A stretch of 64,000 nt of DNA from Chryseobacterium sp. ERMR1:04. Its GTDB lineage: Bacteria > Bacteroidota > Bacteroidia > Flavobacteriales > Weeksellaceae. The notes beneath the pieces are model-generated. The model worked only from the letters and a program-made list of their open reading frames with translations, did no database searches and was not told the origin of the DNA. Each line of letters begins with the position of its first letter. Within the stretch, counting starts at the first letter, position 1. Made by a program: the position numbers and the translations under genes. The stretch is from NCBI RefSeq assembly GCF_001297705.1, contig NZ_LIRF01000007.1:434001-498000 (forward strand). The letters are read 5' to 3'. Shown one piece after another: positions 47,324 through 55,003 of this stretch.

Positions 47324-48250
47324 TTAATTTTCATCTATAATTTCAATGCCTGCTGGATTGATTTTTGAGACATACACAAAACTTTCTATAGCTATTTCAT
47401 CATAAACAGATTTCATCAACTGAGCAATTTCTTGTGCGGTTTCTTCTTTTTCGGCCAACATAAAAATAGAAGGTCCAGAGCCTGAAATACCACCGCCTAA
47501 TGCACCTGCTTGTAGGCTTTTTGCTTTAACCTCGTCAAATTTTGGGATTAAAATACTTCGGATAGGTTCTATAATCACATCATTGAGACTTCTCCCAATC
47601 AATGCATGATCGTTATTTTGAATTCCGGCTACTAATCCGGCTATATTTCCCCATTGTTGTACAGCGTCTTTCAACAAAATATTTTTCTTTAAAATCTGTC
47701 TTGCATCTGAGGTTTTTACTTCAACTTGTGGATGTACGGCGGCAACGAACAAATTAGGACATCGTAATGGAATAATATCAATTGGGTCAATGGATTTCAC
47801 TAATGTTATACCTCCAAAAAGACAAGGGGCAATATTATCTGCATGTCCCACTCCTGAAGCCAGTTCTTCTCCAAATAGAGCAAAATGAATGATCTCATTT
47901 TGAGATAAAATATTCCCTAATAAGGCATTGGCTCCAAAGGCGGCTCCAGCGGCGCTAGCCGCGCTGGAGCCGAGCCCGCTTCCGGGCTTTATATTTTTAT
48001 GAATCGTTACTTTAAAACCTGTTTTTAGATTAAAATGTTCCTGAATTTTTAAAAGTACGACTCCGGCAACATTTTCTTCGGCTTTTTCAGGAAGGCCAAA
48101 ACCATCTGTATGTTTTATTATGATATCGGGAGTTTCCAGTAATTGAAACTCCATTTCATCATAAGGTTGATTAATTGCCATTCCTAAGATGTCGAAACCA
48201 CAAACTAAGTTGGCGATTGTTGCGGGAACTCTTATTTTTATTTTTTTCAT
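47324..48250 (-). CDS. thrB: Homoserine kinase
   Basis: A 308-residue GHMP-superfamily kinase that phosphorylates homoserine with ATP. KIRVPATIANLVCGFDILG is the N-terminal domain start. The ATP-binding loop PGSGLGSSAASAAGAAFGAN is the GHMP signature, near residue 90. GALGGGISGSGPSIFML is the C-terminal motif. I start at the ATG at 48250; the frame extends 15 codons upstream into the end of thrA, which is unlikely to be used. The thrA stop is 10 bases upstream. Confidence 0.96.
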   Translation of the reverse strand: MKKIKIRVPATIANLVCGFDILGMAINQPYDEMEFQLLETPDIIIKHTDGFGLPEKAEENVAGVVLLKIQEHFNLKTGFKVTIHKNIKPGSGLGSSAASAAGAAFGANALLGNILSQNEIIHFALFGEELASGVGHADNIAPCLFGGITLVKSIDPIDIIPLRCPNLFVAAVHPQVEVKTSDARQILKKNILLKDAVQQWGNIAGLVAGIQNNDHALIGRSLNDVIIEPIRSILIPKFDEVKAKSLQAGALGGGISGSGPSIFMLAEKEETAQEIAQLMKSVYDEIAIESFVYVSKINPAGIEIIDEN

Positions 48251-48260
48251 ATTTTTATTA

Positions 48261-50711
48261 TTAGACAGAACGTACGATATCTGCAAAAACTCCACTTGCT
48301 GTTACTTCGGCGCCTGCTCCCGCTCCTTTTACTACTAGCGGTTGCTCAGAATAACGCAGGGTTTTTAGAATAACAATATTGTCTTTGCCGTAAAGATGGT
48401 ACAGGTCACTTTCTGGTGCAATGTGTTGTAGCCCAACCTTGGCTTTTCCATCTTTAAATTCTGCCACATATTTTAGAATTTTTCCGTCTTTTTTAGCTTC
48501 ATCTAATATCTTTTTGAAATGATCTTCATATTGTATCATGGTAGCATAAAAATCATCTACACTTCCTTGCATACACTCATCAGGAAGAAATCTTATATTT
48601 TCAATTTCATCAAACTGAAGAGGATATCCCGCTTCTCTTGCCAGAATTAAAATTTTGCGGGCAACATCTGTTCCTGCTAAATCTAATCGTGGATCTGGTT
48701 CTGTAAATCCTTCTTTTTGTGCTTGTGCTACAACCTCAGAAAAAGGTTTGCTTCCATCATAATTATTGAATACAAAATTTAAGGTTCCGCTTAATACAGC
48801 TTGGATGGAAGTGATTTTGTCACCACTTCTTATTAGATCATTAATGGTTCCGATAATAGGAAGACCTGCTCCCACATTGGTTTCAAAGAAAAATTTGCAA
48901 CTGTGATTTTTAGCAATGTTTTTTAATGATTTATATTTTTCAAAATCCGAAGAAGCAGCGATTTTGTTACAAGCGACAATATTGATACTGCTTTTTAATA
49001 AAGTTTCATAGATCTCAGGAACTTCCTCATTGGCGGTTATATCTACAAAAACTAAGTTTCGAAGATTTCGGGAAATAATCTCTTCTGCAAATTTTTTAGA
49101 ACACGCTTTCTCACCGTTTTCTAGCTTCTCGTTCAACTCATTTTCTAGAATTCCTTTATCTGCAAATGCCATTTTACGACTGTTTGAAATTCCTGCGATT
49201 CTTACATTGATTAACAGATTCTCTTGAAGATATTTATTCTGATCATAAATTTGCTGAATCAGTTTTGAGCCTACATTTCCTGTTCCACAAATATAAAGAT
49301 GGACTTGTTTTATTTCTGATTCGAAGAATTCCTCATGAAGCACATTCACAGCTTTTCGGATGTCTTTCTCTAAGATTACTATACTGATATTCTTCTCTGA
49401 AGATCCCTGAGCAATAGCTCTTATATTGATTCCATTATTCCCTAAGCATCCAAACATCTTAGCACTTACGCCACTTCGGCTTTTCATGTTTTCACCAACC
49501 AACGCTACAATGGAAAGTCCTGATTCTATTTTTACCGGACAAATTCTATTAAATTTTAAATCATCCTCAAAAGAAGAATTGATTATCAATTCTGCGTTTA
49601 CCACATCTTTTTCATTGATGGCTAATGTGATTGAATGTTCAGAAGAACTTTGAGTAATGAACAGTACGTTTATCTTTTCCTGACTAAAACATTGAAAAAG
49701 CTTTGCTGAAATATCCGGTGTTCCAACCATTCCGCTTCCTTCCAAAGTAAGAAGTACTATATGGTTCATATTTGAAATTCCAACTGCTATTTGCTGTTCT
49801 TCGGCTGCTGAAACCTTGATGTTATGAGAAACTAAAGTTCCTAATGCTTCCGGTTCAAATGTATTTTTAATTCTCAGGTCGATATTTTTTAACATCACAG
49901 GATGTATTGTTGGCGCATACAGAACTTTTGCTCCAAAATGAGAAAGTTCCATCGCTTCCTGATAAGATATTTCCGGAATCGGTTTAGCATTAGAAGAAAG
50001 TTTGGGATCTGCAGTCATCATTCCACTTACATCAGTCCAGATTTGCAGTTCTTCTGCATTGACTAATGAAGCATATATTGAAGCCGTATAATCTGATCCG
50101 CCTCTGCCCAAAGTTGTGGTATTTCCTAGATGATCTTTAGCGATAAACCCAGGAGCTACCGTAATTTGGTGTTGATTCTCTTCAAAATATTTTTTTAAAT
50201 TTCTTTCAGTAGCTTCAAAATCTACCTTAGCATTTGTGAAGTTACTGTTGGTAACAATTTGATCTGCGGAATTCATCCAGACTGCATCTAATTTTTCAAA
50301 TTTGAATCTTGCAGCAATAATGTTGGAAGATAGAAATTCTCCGTAAGAAGTTATTTTATCTTTGATTCGATCTGTAAATTCTCCTAAAACAAATATTCCG
50401 TTGCAGAGTTCTTCAATATCATTGAAATGTTTTTTTACAAAACTTAGCCATGCACTTTGTTCTAAGATGGGAATGAGCTCTTTTACAAGATTTAAATGTT
50501 TTTCTTCAAGGGTTTTAATAAGAGGGAGGTAGTTTTCATTTTTATCCGAAGCTTGCTCAGCTGCTTTTATTAAGTTATCTGTAACGCCTTGCAATGCTGA
50601 AACCACAACAATTATTTGGGGTGAAGTTTCTTTCCTGACTATATTTTCAGTCAATATTATGTGTTGGGCATTGGCGACAGATGTACCGCCGAATTTTAGG
50701 ACTTTCATCAT
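48261..50711 (-). CDS. thrA: Bifunctional aspartate kinase / homoserine dehydrogenase
   Basis: An 816-residue fusion for the first and third steps from aspartate to threonine. Residues 1-290 are the aspartate kinase (MKVLKFGGTSVANA, then GRGGSDYTAS). Two ACT domains (about 300-460; with LEGSGMVGTPDISAK and VGENMKSRSGVSAK) should bind the inhibiting amino acid, usually threonine. The rest is homoserine dehydrogenase (ICGTGNVGSKLIQQI, AVLSGTLNFVFNNY, EPDPRLDLAGTDVARK). Met1 and Met2 are adjacent; either may be the start. It heads the operon and is preceded by a probable attenuating leader. Confidence 0.96.
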   Translation of the reverse strand: MMKVLKFGGTSVANAQHIILTENIVRKETSPQIIVVVSALQGVTDNLIKAAEQASDKNENYLPLIKTLEEKHLNLVKELIPILEQSAWLSFVKKHFNDIEELCNGIFVLGEFTDRIKDKITSYGEFLSSNIIAARFKFEKLDAVWMNSADQIVTNSNFTNAKVDFEATERNLKKYFEENQHQITVAPGFIAKDHLGNTTTLGRGGSDYTASIYASLVNAEELQIWTDVSGMMTADPKLSSNAKPIPEISYQEAMELSHFGAKVLYAPTIHPVMLKNIDLRIKNTFEPEALGTLVSHNIKVSAAEEQQIAVGISNMNHIVLLTLEGSGMVGTPDISAKLFQCFSQEKINVLFITQSSSEHSITLAINEKDVVNAELIINSSFEDDLKFNRICPVKIESGLSIVALVGENMKSRSGVSAKMFGCLGNNGINIRAIAQGSSEKNISIVILEKDIRKAVNVLHEEFFESEIKQVHLYICGTGNVGSKLIQQIYDQNKYLQENLLINVRIAGISNSRKMAFADKGILENELNEKLENGEKACSKKFAEEIISRNLRNLVFVDITANEEVPEIYETLLKSSINIVACNKIAASSDFEKYKSLKNIAKNHSCKFFFETNVGAGLPIIGTINDLIRSGDKITSIQAVLSGTLNFVFNNYDGSKPFSEVVAQAQKEGFTEPDPRLDLAGTDVARKILILAREAGYPLQFDEIENIRFLPDECMQGSVDDFYATMIQYEDHFKKILDEAKKDGKILKYVAEFKDGKAKVGLQHIAPESDLYHLYGKDNIVILKTLRYSEQPLVVKGAGAGAEVTASGVFADIVRSV

Positions 50712-50793
50712 TTTTGTTTTTTGAATTATGGGTAATCGAAATTTTGACTCTTTAAATAAAGAGCATGGGTGCCGGGAATGATATGTGAAAATG

Positions 50794-50810
50794 TACCCCG
50801 CTACGGGGTA
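50794..50810 (-). promoter_or_regulatory. Attenuator-like hairpin at the leader stop codon
   Basis: A perfect 7-bp stem UACCCCG / CGGGGUA encloses a 3-base loop that is the TAG stop codon of the leader peptide. It is followed by CATTTTC, a weak U run, so its action as a true terminator is uncertain. Confidence 0.55.
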
Positions 50811-50899
50811 ATAGTAATTGATGTAATAGAAACAAAAGATACTTCCGAAATAGAAATTTTCGGAATAGAAATATCAGATATGTTTCTTAATATGTTCAT
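50801..50899 (-). CDS. thrL: Probable thr operon leader peptide (attenuator)
   Basis: A 32-residue ORF between the promoter and thrA, minus strand. It has nine isoleucines and three threonines, ending VSFVSITSITITP just before TAG. The Ile/Thr codons are the amino acids made from the operon's products, as in the thrL leader of enterobacteria, where ribosome stalling at Thr/Ile codons prevents termination. The stop codon forms the loop of a GC-rich hairpin. A second hairpin (50843-50865) lies inside the ORF. The predicted promoter is about 10 bases upstream, giving a very short 5' end. The symbol is by analogy only. Confidence 0.6.
   Translation of the reverse strand: MNILRNISDISIPKISISEVSFVSITSITITP
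50843..50865 (-). promoter_or_regulatory. Hairpin inside the leader ORF
   Basis: A perfect 8-bp stem TTCCGAAA / TTTCGGAA with a 7-base loop. It may compete with other structures during leader translation, but no alternative antiterminator pairing was worked out. Confidence 0.45.
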
Positions 50900-50909
50900 T
50901 ATTATCAAA

Positions 50910-50938
50910 CAAATGTACAAATTATTTTGATATATCAA
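50910..50938 (-). promoter_or_regulatory. Promoter of the thr operon leader
   Basis: On the minus strand TTG (50938-50936) and TACATTTG (50917-50910) are 18 bases apart, a perfect flavobacterial promoter. The leader ATG is 10 bases past the -7 element. Confidence 0.65.
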
Positions 50939-50939
50939 A
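50926..50939. promoter_or_regulatory. 14-bp palindrome TTTGATATATCAAA overlapping the thr promoter
   Basis: A perfect palindrome that covers the TTG of the thr promoter and lies in the divergent control region of the thr operon and the small-peptide array. It could bind a dimeric regulator. Confidence 0.4.
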
Positions 50940-50969
50940 TTTTAAATCAAAAAACATTGTTTTTCAATA

Positions 50970-51000
50970 TTGTGTGATTTATCGAAAATGTATATCTTTA
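50970..51000 (+). promoter_or_regulatory. Promoter of the peptide array
   Basis: TTG at 50970-50972 and TATCTTTA at 50993-51000 are 20 bases apart, close to TTG/TAnnTTTG, 25 bases before the first peptide ATG. Confidence 0.55.
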
Positions 51001-51025
51001 AAACATTAACTTAATCAAAACTACT

Positions 51026-51220
51026 ATGAAAAATCTAAAAAAATTAAACAGAGAAAACCTCCGATCAATTAATGGAGGAGCGCTAAGCAGCTCGTGTGTG
51101 GTAGACTTGGATTGCGGACCTACAGGGTGTGCAGTGTGTACTACAGTAGGAACTCGTAAACGTTGTCTTTACTTTTTTGATACAGATATCTCACTAGGTT
51201 GCCAGAGTCTTTATCCTTAA
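51026..51220 (+). CDS. Double-glycine leader Cys-rich peptide 1
   Basis: A 64-residue peptide precursor. The leader MKNLKKLNRENLRSINGG ends in Gly-Gly, the processing site used by C39-type peptidases in Bacteroidota bacteriocin-like and other peptide families. The core after the GG (SSSCVVDLDCGPTGCAVCTT and on) has six cysteines, so it should form disulfides or thioethers. The Cys pattern is different from peptides 2-4. No maturation enzyme or exporter gene is adjacent. Function unknown; family assignment is by leader only. Confidence 0.75.
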   Translation: MKNLKKLNRENLRSINGGALSSSCVVDLDCGPTGCAVCTTVGTRKRCLYFFDTDISLGCQSLYP

Positions 51221-51254
51221 ATTTTTAACTAACCAATATCAAAATAAAGTTATT

Positions 51255-51461
51255 ATGAAAAACTTGAAAAAATTAAACAGGAGAGATCTGGAACAGATTG
51301 CTGGGGCAGGAATATCACCAAATTCATATTGTAACGGATGTCCAACAGGAGCCTTTGGACCCAATGATACTCATTCTTGTGAAGCGTATTGGGGACTTCC
51401 GGATAGTTGTAGAAAATGTGTTCTTGTTAATATGGAGTGCTTTGTACCCATTCAATTCTAA
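51255..51461 (+). CDS. Double-glycine-type leader Cys-rich peptide 2
   Basis: A 68-residue peptide precursor 34 bp downstream of peptide 1. The leader MKNLKKLNRRDLEQIAGAG is the same type, with GAG in place of GG. The core has six cysteines: YCNGCPTGAFGPNDTHSCEA, then SCRKCVLVNMECFVP. It is clearly a paralog of peptide 3 (same C-GCP ... GP ... SCEAY ... C-KCVLV ... CFVPI order), so this is a recent duplication. Function unknown. Confidence 0.75.
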   Translation: MKNLKKLNRRDLEQIAGAGISPNSYCNGCPTGAFGPNDTHSCEAYWGLPDSCRKCVLVNMECFVPIQF

Positions 51462-51473
51462 AAAAATAATACC

Positions 51474-51695
51474 ATGAAAAATTTAAAAAAGATCAATAGG
51501 AGAGAATTAGAACAGGTTAACGGATCAGGAGTTTCGCGTTGCGAGGGATGTCCTTCCCATCTTGTTTTTGGACCTGGAGGAGGATGGCCAGATTCCTCTA
51601 GTGCTTCTTGTGAAGCTTATTTTGGTTTATCCGAAACCTGTAAAATGTGTGTATTGGTGAGCGCAGATTGCTTTGTTCCCATCTCTGCAATTTAA
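51474..51695 (+). CDS. Double-glycine-type leader Cys-rich peptide 3
   Basis: A 73-residue peptide precursor 12 bp after peptide 2. The leader MKNLKKINRRELEQVNGSG has GSG at the cleavage region. The core carries six cysteines: RCEGCPSHLVFGPGGG, SCEAYFGL, TCKMCVLV and DCFVPI. It differs from peptide 2 mainly by a Gly/Ser-rich insertion after FGP. Function unknown. Confidence 0.75.
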   Translation: MKNLKKINRRELEQVNGSGVSRCEGCPSHLVFGPGGGWPDSSSASCEAYFGLSETCKMCVLVSADCFVPISAI

Positions 51696-51757
51696 AAAAA
51701 TGCTATAAAAAAGAGACTCTATATTTTTAAACTAAACTAAATTAAACTCAATCAATT

Positions 51758-51946
51758 ATGAAAAATCTTAATAAAATTAACAGAGAAAATCTGAAGTCGA
51801 TTAACGGTGGTGCACAAATTTGTAATAATGCTTGCCCTCCAGGACCATATGGACCAGGACTTCCAAGATCATGCGAAGCTTTTGATGCTCTGCCTTCATG
51901 CTGTAAATCAAAAGTGATTGTAAGTGTGGATTGCTTTCCTCAATAA
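51758..51946 (+). CDS. Double-glycine leader Cys-rich peptide 4
   Basis: A 62-residue peptide precursor with leader MKNLNKINRENLKSINGG. The core has six cysteines: ICNNACPPGPYGPG, SCEAFDALPSCCKS and VDCFPQ. It keeps the SCEA and VDCF motifs of peptides 2 and 3, but the fourth and fifth cysteines are adjacent (CC), so the disulfide pattern must differ. The gap from peptide 3 is 62 bp. Confidence 0.75.
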   Translation: MKNLNKINRENLKSINGGAQICNNACPPGPYGPGLPRSCEAFDALPSCCKSKVIVSVDCFPQ

Positions 51947-52010
51947 TAGGTAAAACAGTACGGTAAAAACGTCAATTTATATTTTAAAGACCAATCAAAA
52001 TTAAAACAAT

Positions 52011-52178
52011 ATGAAAAATCTAAAAAAACTGTCAAGAGTAGAACAGACAAAAATTCAAGGAGGTTTCACGCAAGTTCAGATAGATGCGTGTGGTGGTGAA
52101 GCGTATGTATGCTTCCGAAAAGGAGGATGGGGATGCTGGCGAAATCAGGGAGGAACTTGTTATACACCTATGGTTTAA
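52011..52178 (+). CDS. Double-glycine leader peptide 5, too short for a usual ORF cutoff
   Basis: A 55-residue precursor. The leader MKNLKKLSRVEQTKIQGG has the same form as the others. The core FTQVQIDACGGEAYVCFRKG continues with WGCWRNQGGTCYTPMV and has four cysteines with no SCEA motif, so it is the most diverged member. It lies 64 bp after peptide 4 and before a terminator, so it should be the last gene of the array. Function unknown. Confidence 0.7.
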   Translation: MKNLKKLSRVEQTKIQGGFTQVQIDACGGEAYVCFRKGGWGCWRNQGGTCYTPMV

Positions 52179-52187
52179 TAGAAATAA

Positions 52188-52213
52188 AAAAGCACTGTGA
52201 AAACAGTGCTTTT
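52188..52213. terminator. Bidirectional terminator
   Basis: A perfect 11-bp stem AAAAGCACTGT / ACAGTGCTTTT with a GAAA tetraloop. It ends the peptide array and nadA, which converge here. Confidence 0.88.
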
Positions 52214-52216
52214 GAT

Positions 52217-53236
52217 TTATTTAATGCTTTTCGAAAGATCTAGCATTGCCTCAATGGGCTTCAATGCTCTCAAACGAAGTTCTTCGTCAATAAGGATTTC
52301 AGGAAGTTCATATTTCATACATAAGTACAACTTTTCCATTGTATTACGTTTCATATAGAAACATTCTGAGCAATTACAGCTTTCGTCAAAAACCAAAGCA
52401 GGAATCAATTCTTTATGGGGTGCACGCTTTCTCATTTCGTGAAGAATTCCCTCTTCTGTAGCAATGATGAATGTCTGGCATTCGTCTTTTTCCACATAAT
52501 CTAATAGGGCAGAAGTAGAACCGATAAAATGCGCCAGTTTCAATACGGCTTCTTCACTTTCAGGATGTGCAATCATTTTAGCATTCGGATGATCTGCTAA
52601 CTGCTGTGCAATTCTCTCCATAGAAAAGGCTTCGTGAACGATGCAGCTTCCATCCCAAAGAATCATATCACGTCCTGTTTTTTTAGATAAATATCTTCCT
52701 AAGTTTTTATCCGGAGCGAAAATAATGGGTCTGTCTTTTGGTAATGCTTCAATTACAGTTTCAGCGTTTGAGCTTGTTACAATAATATCACTTTCAGCTT
52801 TTGTTTCAGCATTACAGTTGATGTACGTTGCGATCAAAGCATTAGGATGCTGCTCACGCATTTTTCTCAAACCTTCTCCTGAACAACCATCTGCCAAAGA
52901 GCATCCCGCCATGGTGTCTGGAAGAACTACTTTTTTAGTTGGGTTCAAAATCTTTGCCGCTTCTGCCATGAAATGTACTCCGCAGAATACAATCATATCA
53001 GCATTGGTATCTTTTGCCTGTCTTGCCAATTGCAGAGAATCTCCCAAGAAGTCGGCAATATCCTGAATTTCTCCAGGTTGGTAATAATGCGCTAAAATAA
53101 CCGCATTTTTCTCTTCTTTCAATTTAAGAATAGCTTTCACCAATTCTTCTCCTTGAGGAATTACCAAATCTTTTATATCTAAAAATCCTCTTACCGGAAT
53201 CGCAGATTTAGCTCTTTCTAATGTTTCGGTACTCAT
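52217..53236 (-). CDS. nadA: Quinolinate synthase
   Basis: A 339-residue [4Fe-4S] enzyme that joins iminoaspartate and dihydroxyacetone phosphate to quinolinate for NAD synthesis. AHYYQPGEIQDIADFLGDSL is the conserved first motif. VFCGVHFMAEAAKILNP contains cluster ligand Cys85, and the other ligands lie in the C-terminal half, including one in FDESCNCSECFYM. The length is normal for the family. It is followed by gmk and yicC upstream on the same strand, probably unrelated in function. Confidence 0.96.
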   Translation of the reverse strand: MSTETLERAKSAIPVRGFLDIKDLVIPQGEELVKAILKLKEEKNAVILAHYYQPGEIQDIADFLGDSLQLARQAKDTNADMIVFCGVHFMAEAAKILNPTKKVVLPDTMAGCSLADGCSGEGLRKMREQHPNALIATYINCNAETKAESDIIVTSSNAETVIEALPKDRPIIFAPDKNLGRYLSKKTGRDMILWDGSCIVHEAFSMERIAQQLADHPNAKMIAHPESEEAVLKLAHFIGSTSALLDYVEKDECQTFIIATEEGILHEMRKRAPHKELIPALVFDESCNCSECFYMKRNTMEKLYLCMKYELPEILIDEELRLRALKPIEAMLDLSKSIK

Positions 53237-53285
53237 ATCAACCTCAATGTTTTGTTCTTTTAAAAGTAGAAATTTTTAAGTGATT

Positions 53286-53852
53286 TTAATCTCTACTGAT
53301 AAAATTTTTTATTAAACTTTCTATTTCTTCTTTTGCAATATCCAAATCGTTATTGATCACGATTTTATCAAATTCTTTTGCGTAAGACATTTCTTCTTCT
53401 GCCTTTTCTACGCGGGTTTTGATGGTTTCTGCATCATCTGTGTTTCTGGAAATCAATCTTCGTTCCAATTCTTCAATGGAAGGTGGTTCAATGAAAATAG
53501 ATAAGGCTTTTTCTCCAAAGTATTTTTTTAAAGAAATTCCGCCTTTTACATCAACATCAAAGATCACCACTTTTCCCTGATTCCAAATCTTTTCAACTTC
53601 AGATTTTAAAGTACCGTAATATTTATCAGTATACACTTCTTCAAATTCTACAAAAGCATCTTCCGAAATTTTCTGTCTGAATTCATCAGGACTTAAAAAA
53701 TGATAATCCACGGCATGGGCTTCATTTCCTCTCGGTTGTCTCGTAGTACAAGAAATTGAAAATTGGAGCTCATTAAATATCTCCAAAGAATGCTTTACTA
53801 ATGTAGTTTTTCCGCTTCCTGACGGCGCTGAAAATATGATAACTTTATTCAT
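53286..53852 (-). CDS. gmk: Guanylate kinase
   Basis: A 188-residue enzyme that phosphorylates GMP to GDP with ATP. The P-loop FSAPSGSGKTTLVKHSL is near residue 8. SCTTRQPRGNEAHAVDYHF is the GMP-binding region. IFIEPPSIEELERRLISRN lies in the lid. The length is standard for bacteria. It is 55 bases downstream of yicC on the same strand, an arrangement common in bacteria, where the two genes are often neighbours. Confidence 0.96.
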   Translation of the reverse strand: MNKVIIFSAPSGSGKTTLVKHSLEIFNELQFSISCTTRQPRGNEAHAVDYHFLSPDEFRQKISEDAFVEFEEVYTDKYYGTLKSEVEKIWNQGKVVIFDVDVKGGISLKKYFGEKALSIFIEPPSIEELERRLISRNTDDAETIKTRVEKAEEEMSYAKEFDKIVINNDLDIAKEEIESLIKNFISRD

Positions 53853-53907
53853 ATGGTTGTTGGTTGCTTGTTTCTGCTGCCTGTTTTATCCAGCAACTGT
53901 CAACTCA

Positions 53908-54765
53908 TTATAATACGTTTAACGTTTGTTCTTTAATTTTTTCCAAATCATCCTTCATCATCACGACCAATTTTTGGATCTCAGCATGATTGGCTTTTGA
54001 ACCTAATGTATTGATCTCTCTTCCGATCTCCTGGGAAATAAAACCTAGTTTTTTTCCATTGAAATCTTCATTATCCATTACTTCCTGGTAATATTTTAGG
54101 TGTTGAGTTAATCTTACTTTTTCCTCAGCAATATCTAATTTCTCTGTGAAATAAGCCATTTCCTGATAGAAACGAGTTTCATCAACGTTCTCAAATTCTT
54201 TTAAAGATTTTTGGTAACGTTCTTTAACACTCTGGATTCTCACTTCTTCAAACGGAATAACTTCAGATAAATATTTGTCAATATTTTTAATATTTTTCTC
54301 AAGTTCCAGATGTAAGGTTCTCCCTTCTGTCTTTCTGAAATCTTCAAATTTGTCTACAGCGTTATTAACAATTTTTGCTAAAGATTCCCATTCGCCATCC
54401 GTTAATTCGTCTGGTCTTGAGGTAATTGCATCAGGAAGTCTTACCGCCATTTTTAGGTACTCAAATTCAGGAGCATCAGAAGCAATATTTCGAAGCTCAT
54501 TCATGTAAGAATCAATCAGTTTTTTATTGATTTTCACATCATTGGATTCTTCAAGATTTTCTATATTAACATAGCAATCCACTTTTCCACGGATAATTCT
54601 ATCGTTAAGAATTTTTCTGATCTCGAATTCTTTCTCTTTATAGCGTAACGGTATTTTGATATTTAAATCAAAGCTTTTGCTGTTCAGTGATTTAACATCT
54701 ACGGTTATTTTTTTTCCTTCAAAAACATCTTCGGCTCTACCGAAACCGGTCATTGATAAAATCAT
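53908..54765 (-). CDS. yicC: YicC family endoribonuclease
   Basis: A 285-residue protein. The start MILSMTGFGRAEDVFEGKKI and the C-terminal region EIGREINTLGSKANHAEIQK plus KIKEQTLNVL are diagnostic of YicC/YloC. The family has been linked to RNA cleavage in E. coli; activity here is not shown. The middle is a helical, charged domain (residues 150-230). It precedes gmk on the same strand. Confidence 0.92.
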   Translation of the reverse strand: MILSMTGFGRAEDVFEGKKITVDVKSLNSKSFDLNIKIPLRYKEKEFEIRKILNDRIIRGKVDCYVNIENLEESNDVKINKKLIDSYMNELRNIASDAPEFEYLKMAVRLPDAITSRPDELTDGEWESLAKIVNNAVDKFEDFRKTEGRTLHLELEKNIKNIDKYLSEVIPFEEVRIQSVKERYQKSLKEFENVDETRFYQEMAYFTEKLDIAEEKVRLTQHLKYYQEVMDNEDFNGKKLGFISQEIGREINTLGSKANHAEIQKLVVMMKDDLEKIKEQTLNVL

Positions 54766-54828
54766 AGTTTTTTATTGTCGTACAAAGATAAACATTTAAG
54801 TGTATGTGTTCTTACTATATTCAATTTT

Positions 54829-54958
54829 AACCACAAAAGTAACAAAAGAAAAGGGTGAAAATAGTTAGTTTTCCAAAAGATAAAAAAGGTAACGTACTGC
54901 TGTTTTGAACTTTTGAACATCTAAAAAACAAGAAAAATATTATGTTGCTTTTGTGGTT
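54829..54958. repeat. MITE-like element with 16-bp inverted ends
   Basis: AACCACAAAAGTAACA (54829-54844) and TGTTGCTTTTGTGGTT (54943-54958) are inverted repeats with one mismatch, enclosing about 98 bases with no open frame. It may be a dispersed element or a transposon remnant. It lies between yicC and miaA, which are divergent. Confidence 0.6.
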
Positions 54959-55003
54959 GAAAAAATAAAAAATCAAATTAACTCATTTTCGTAAATTAGC
55001 GCT

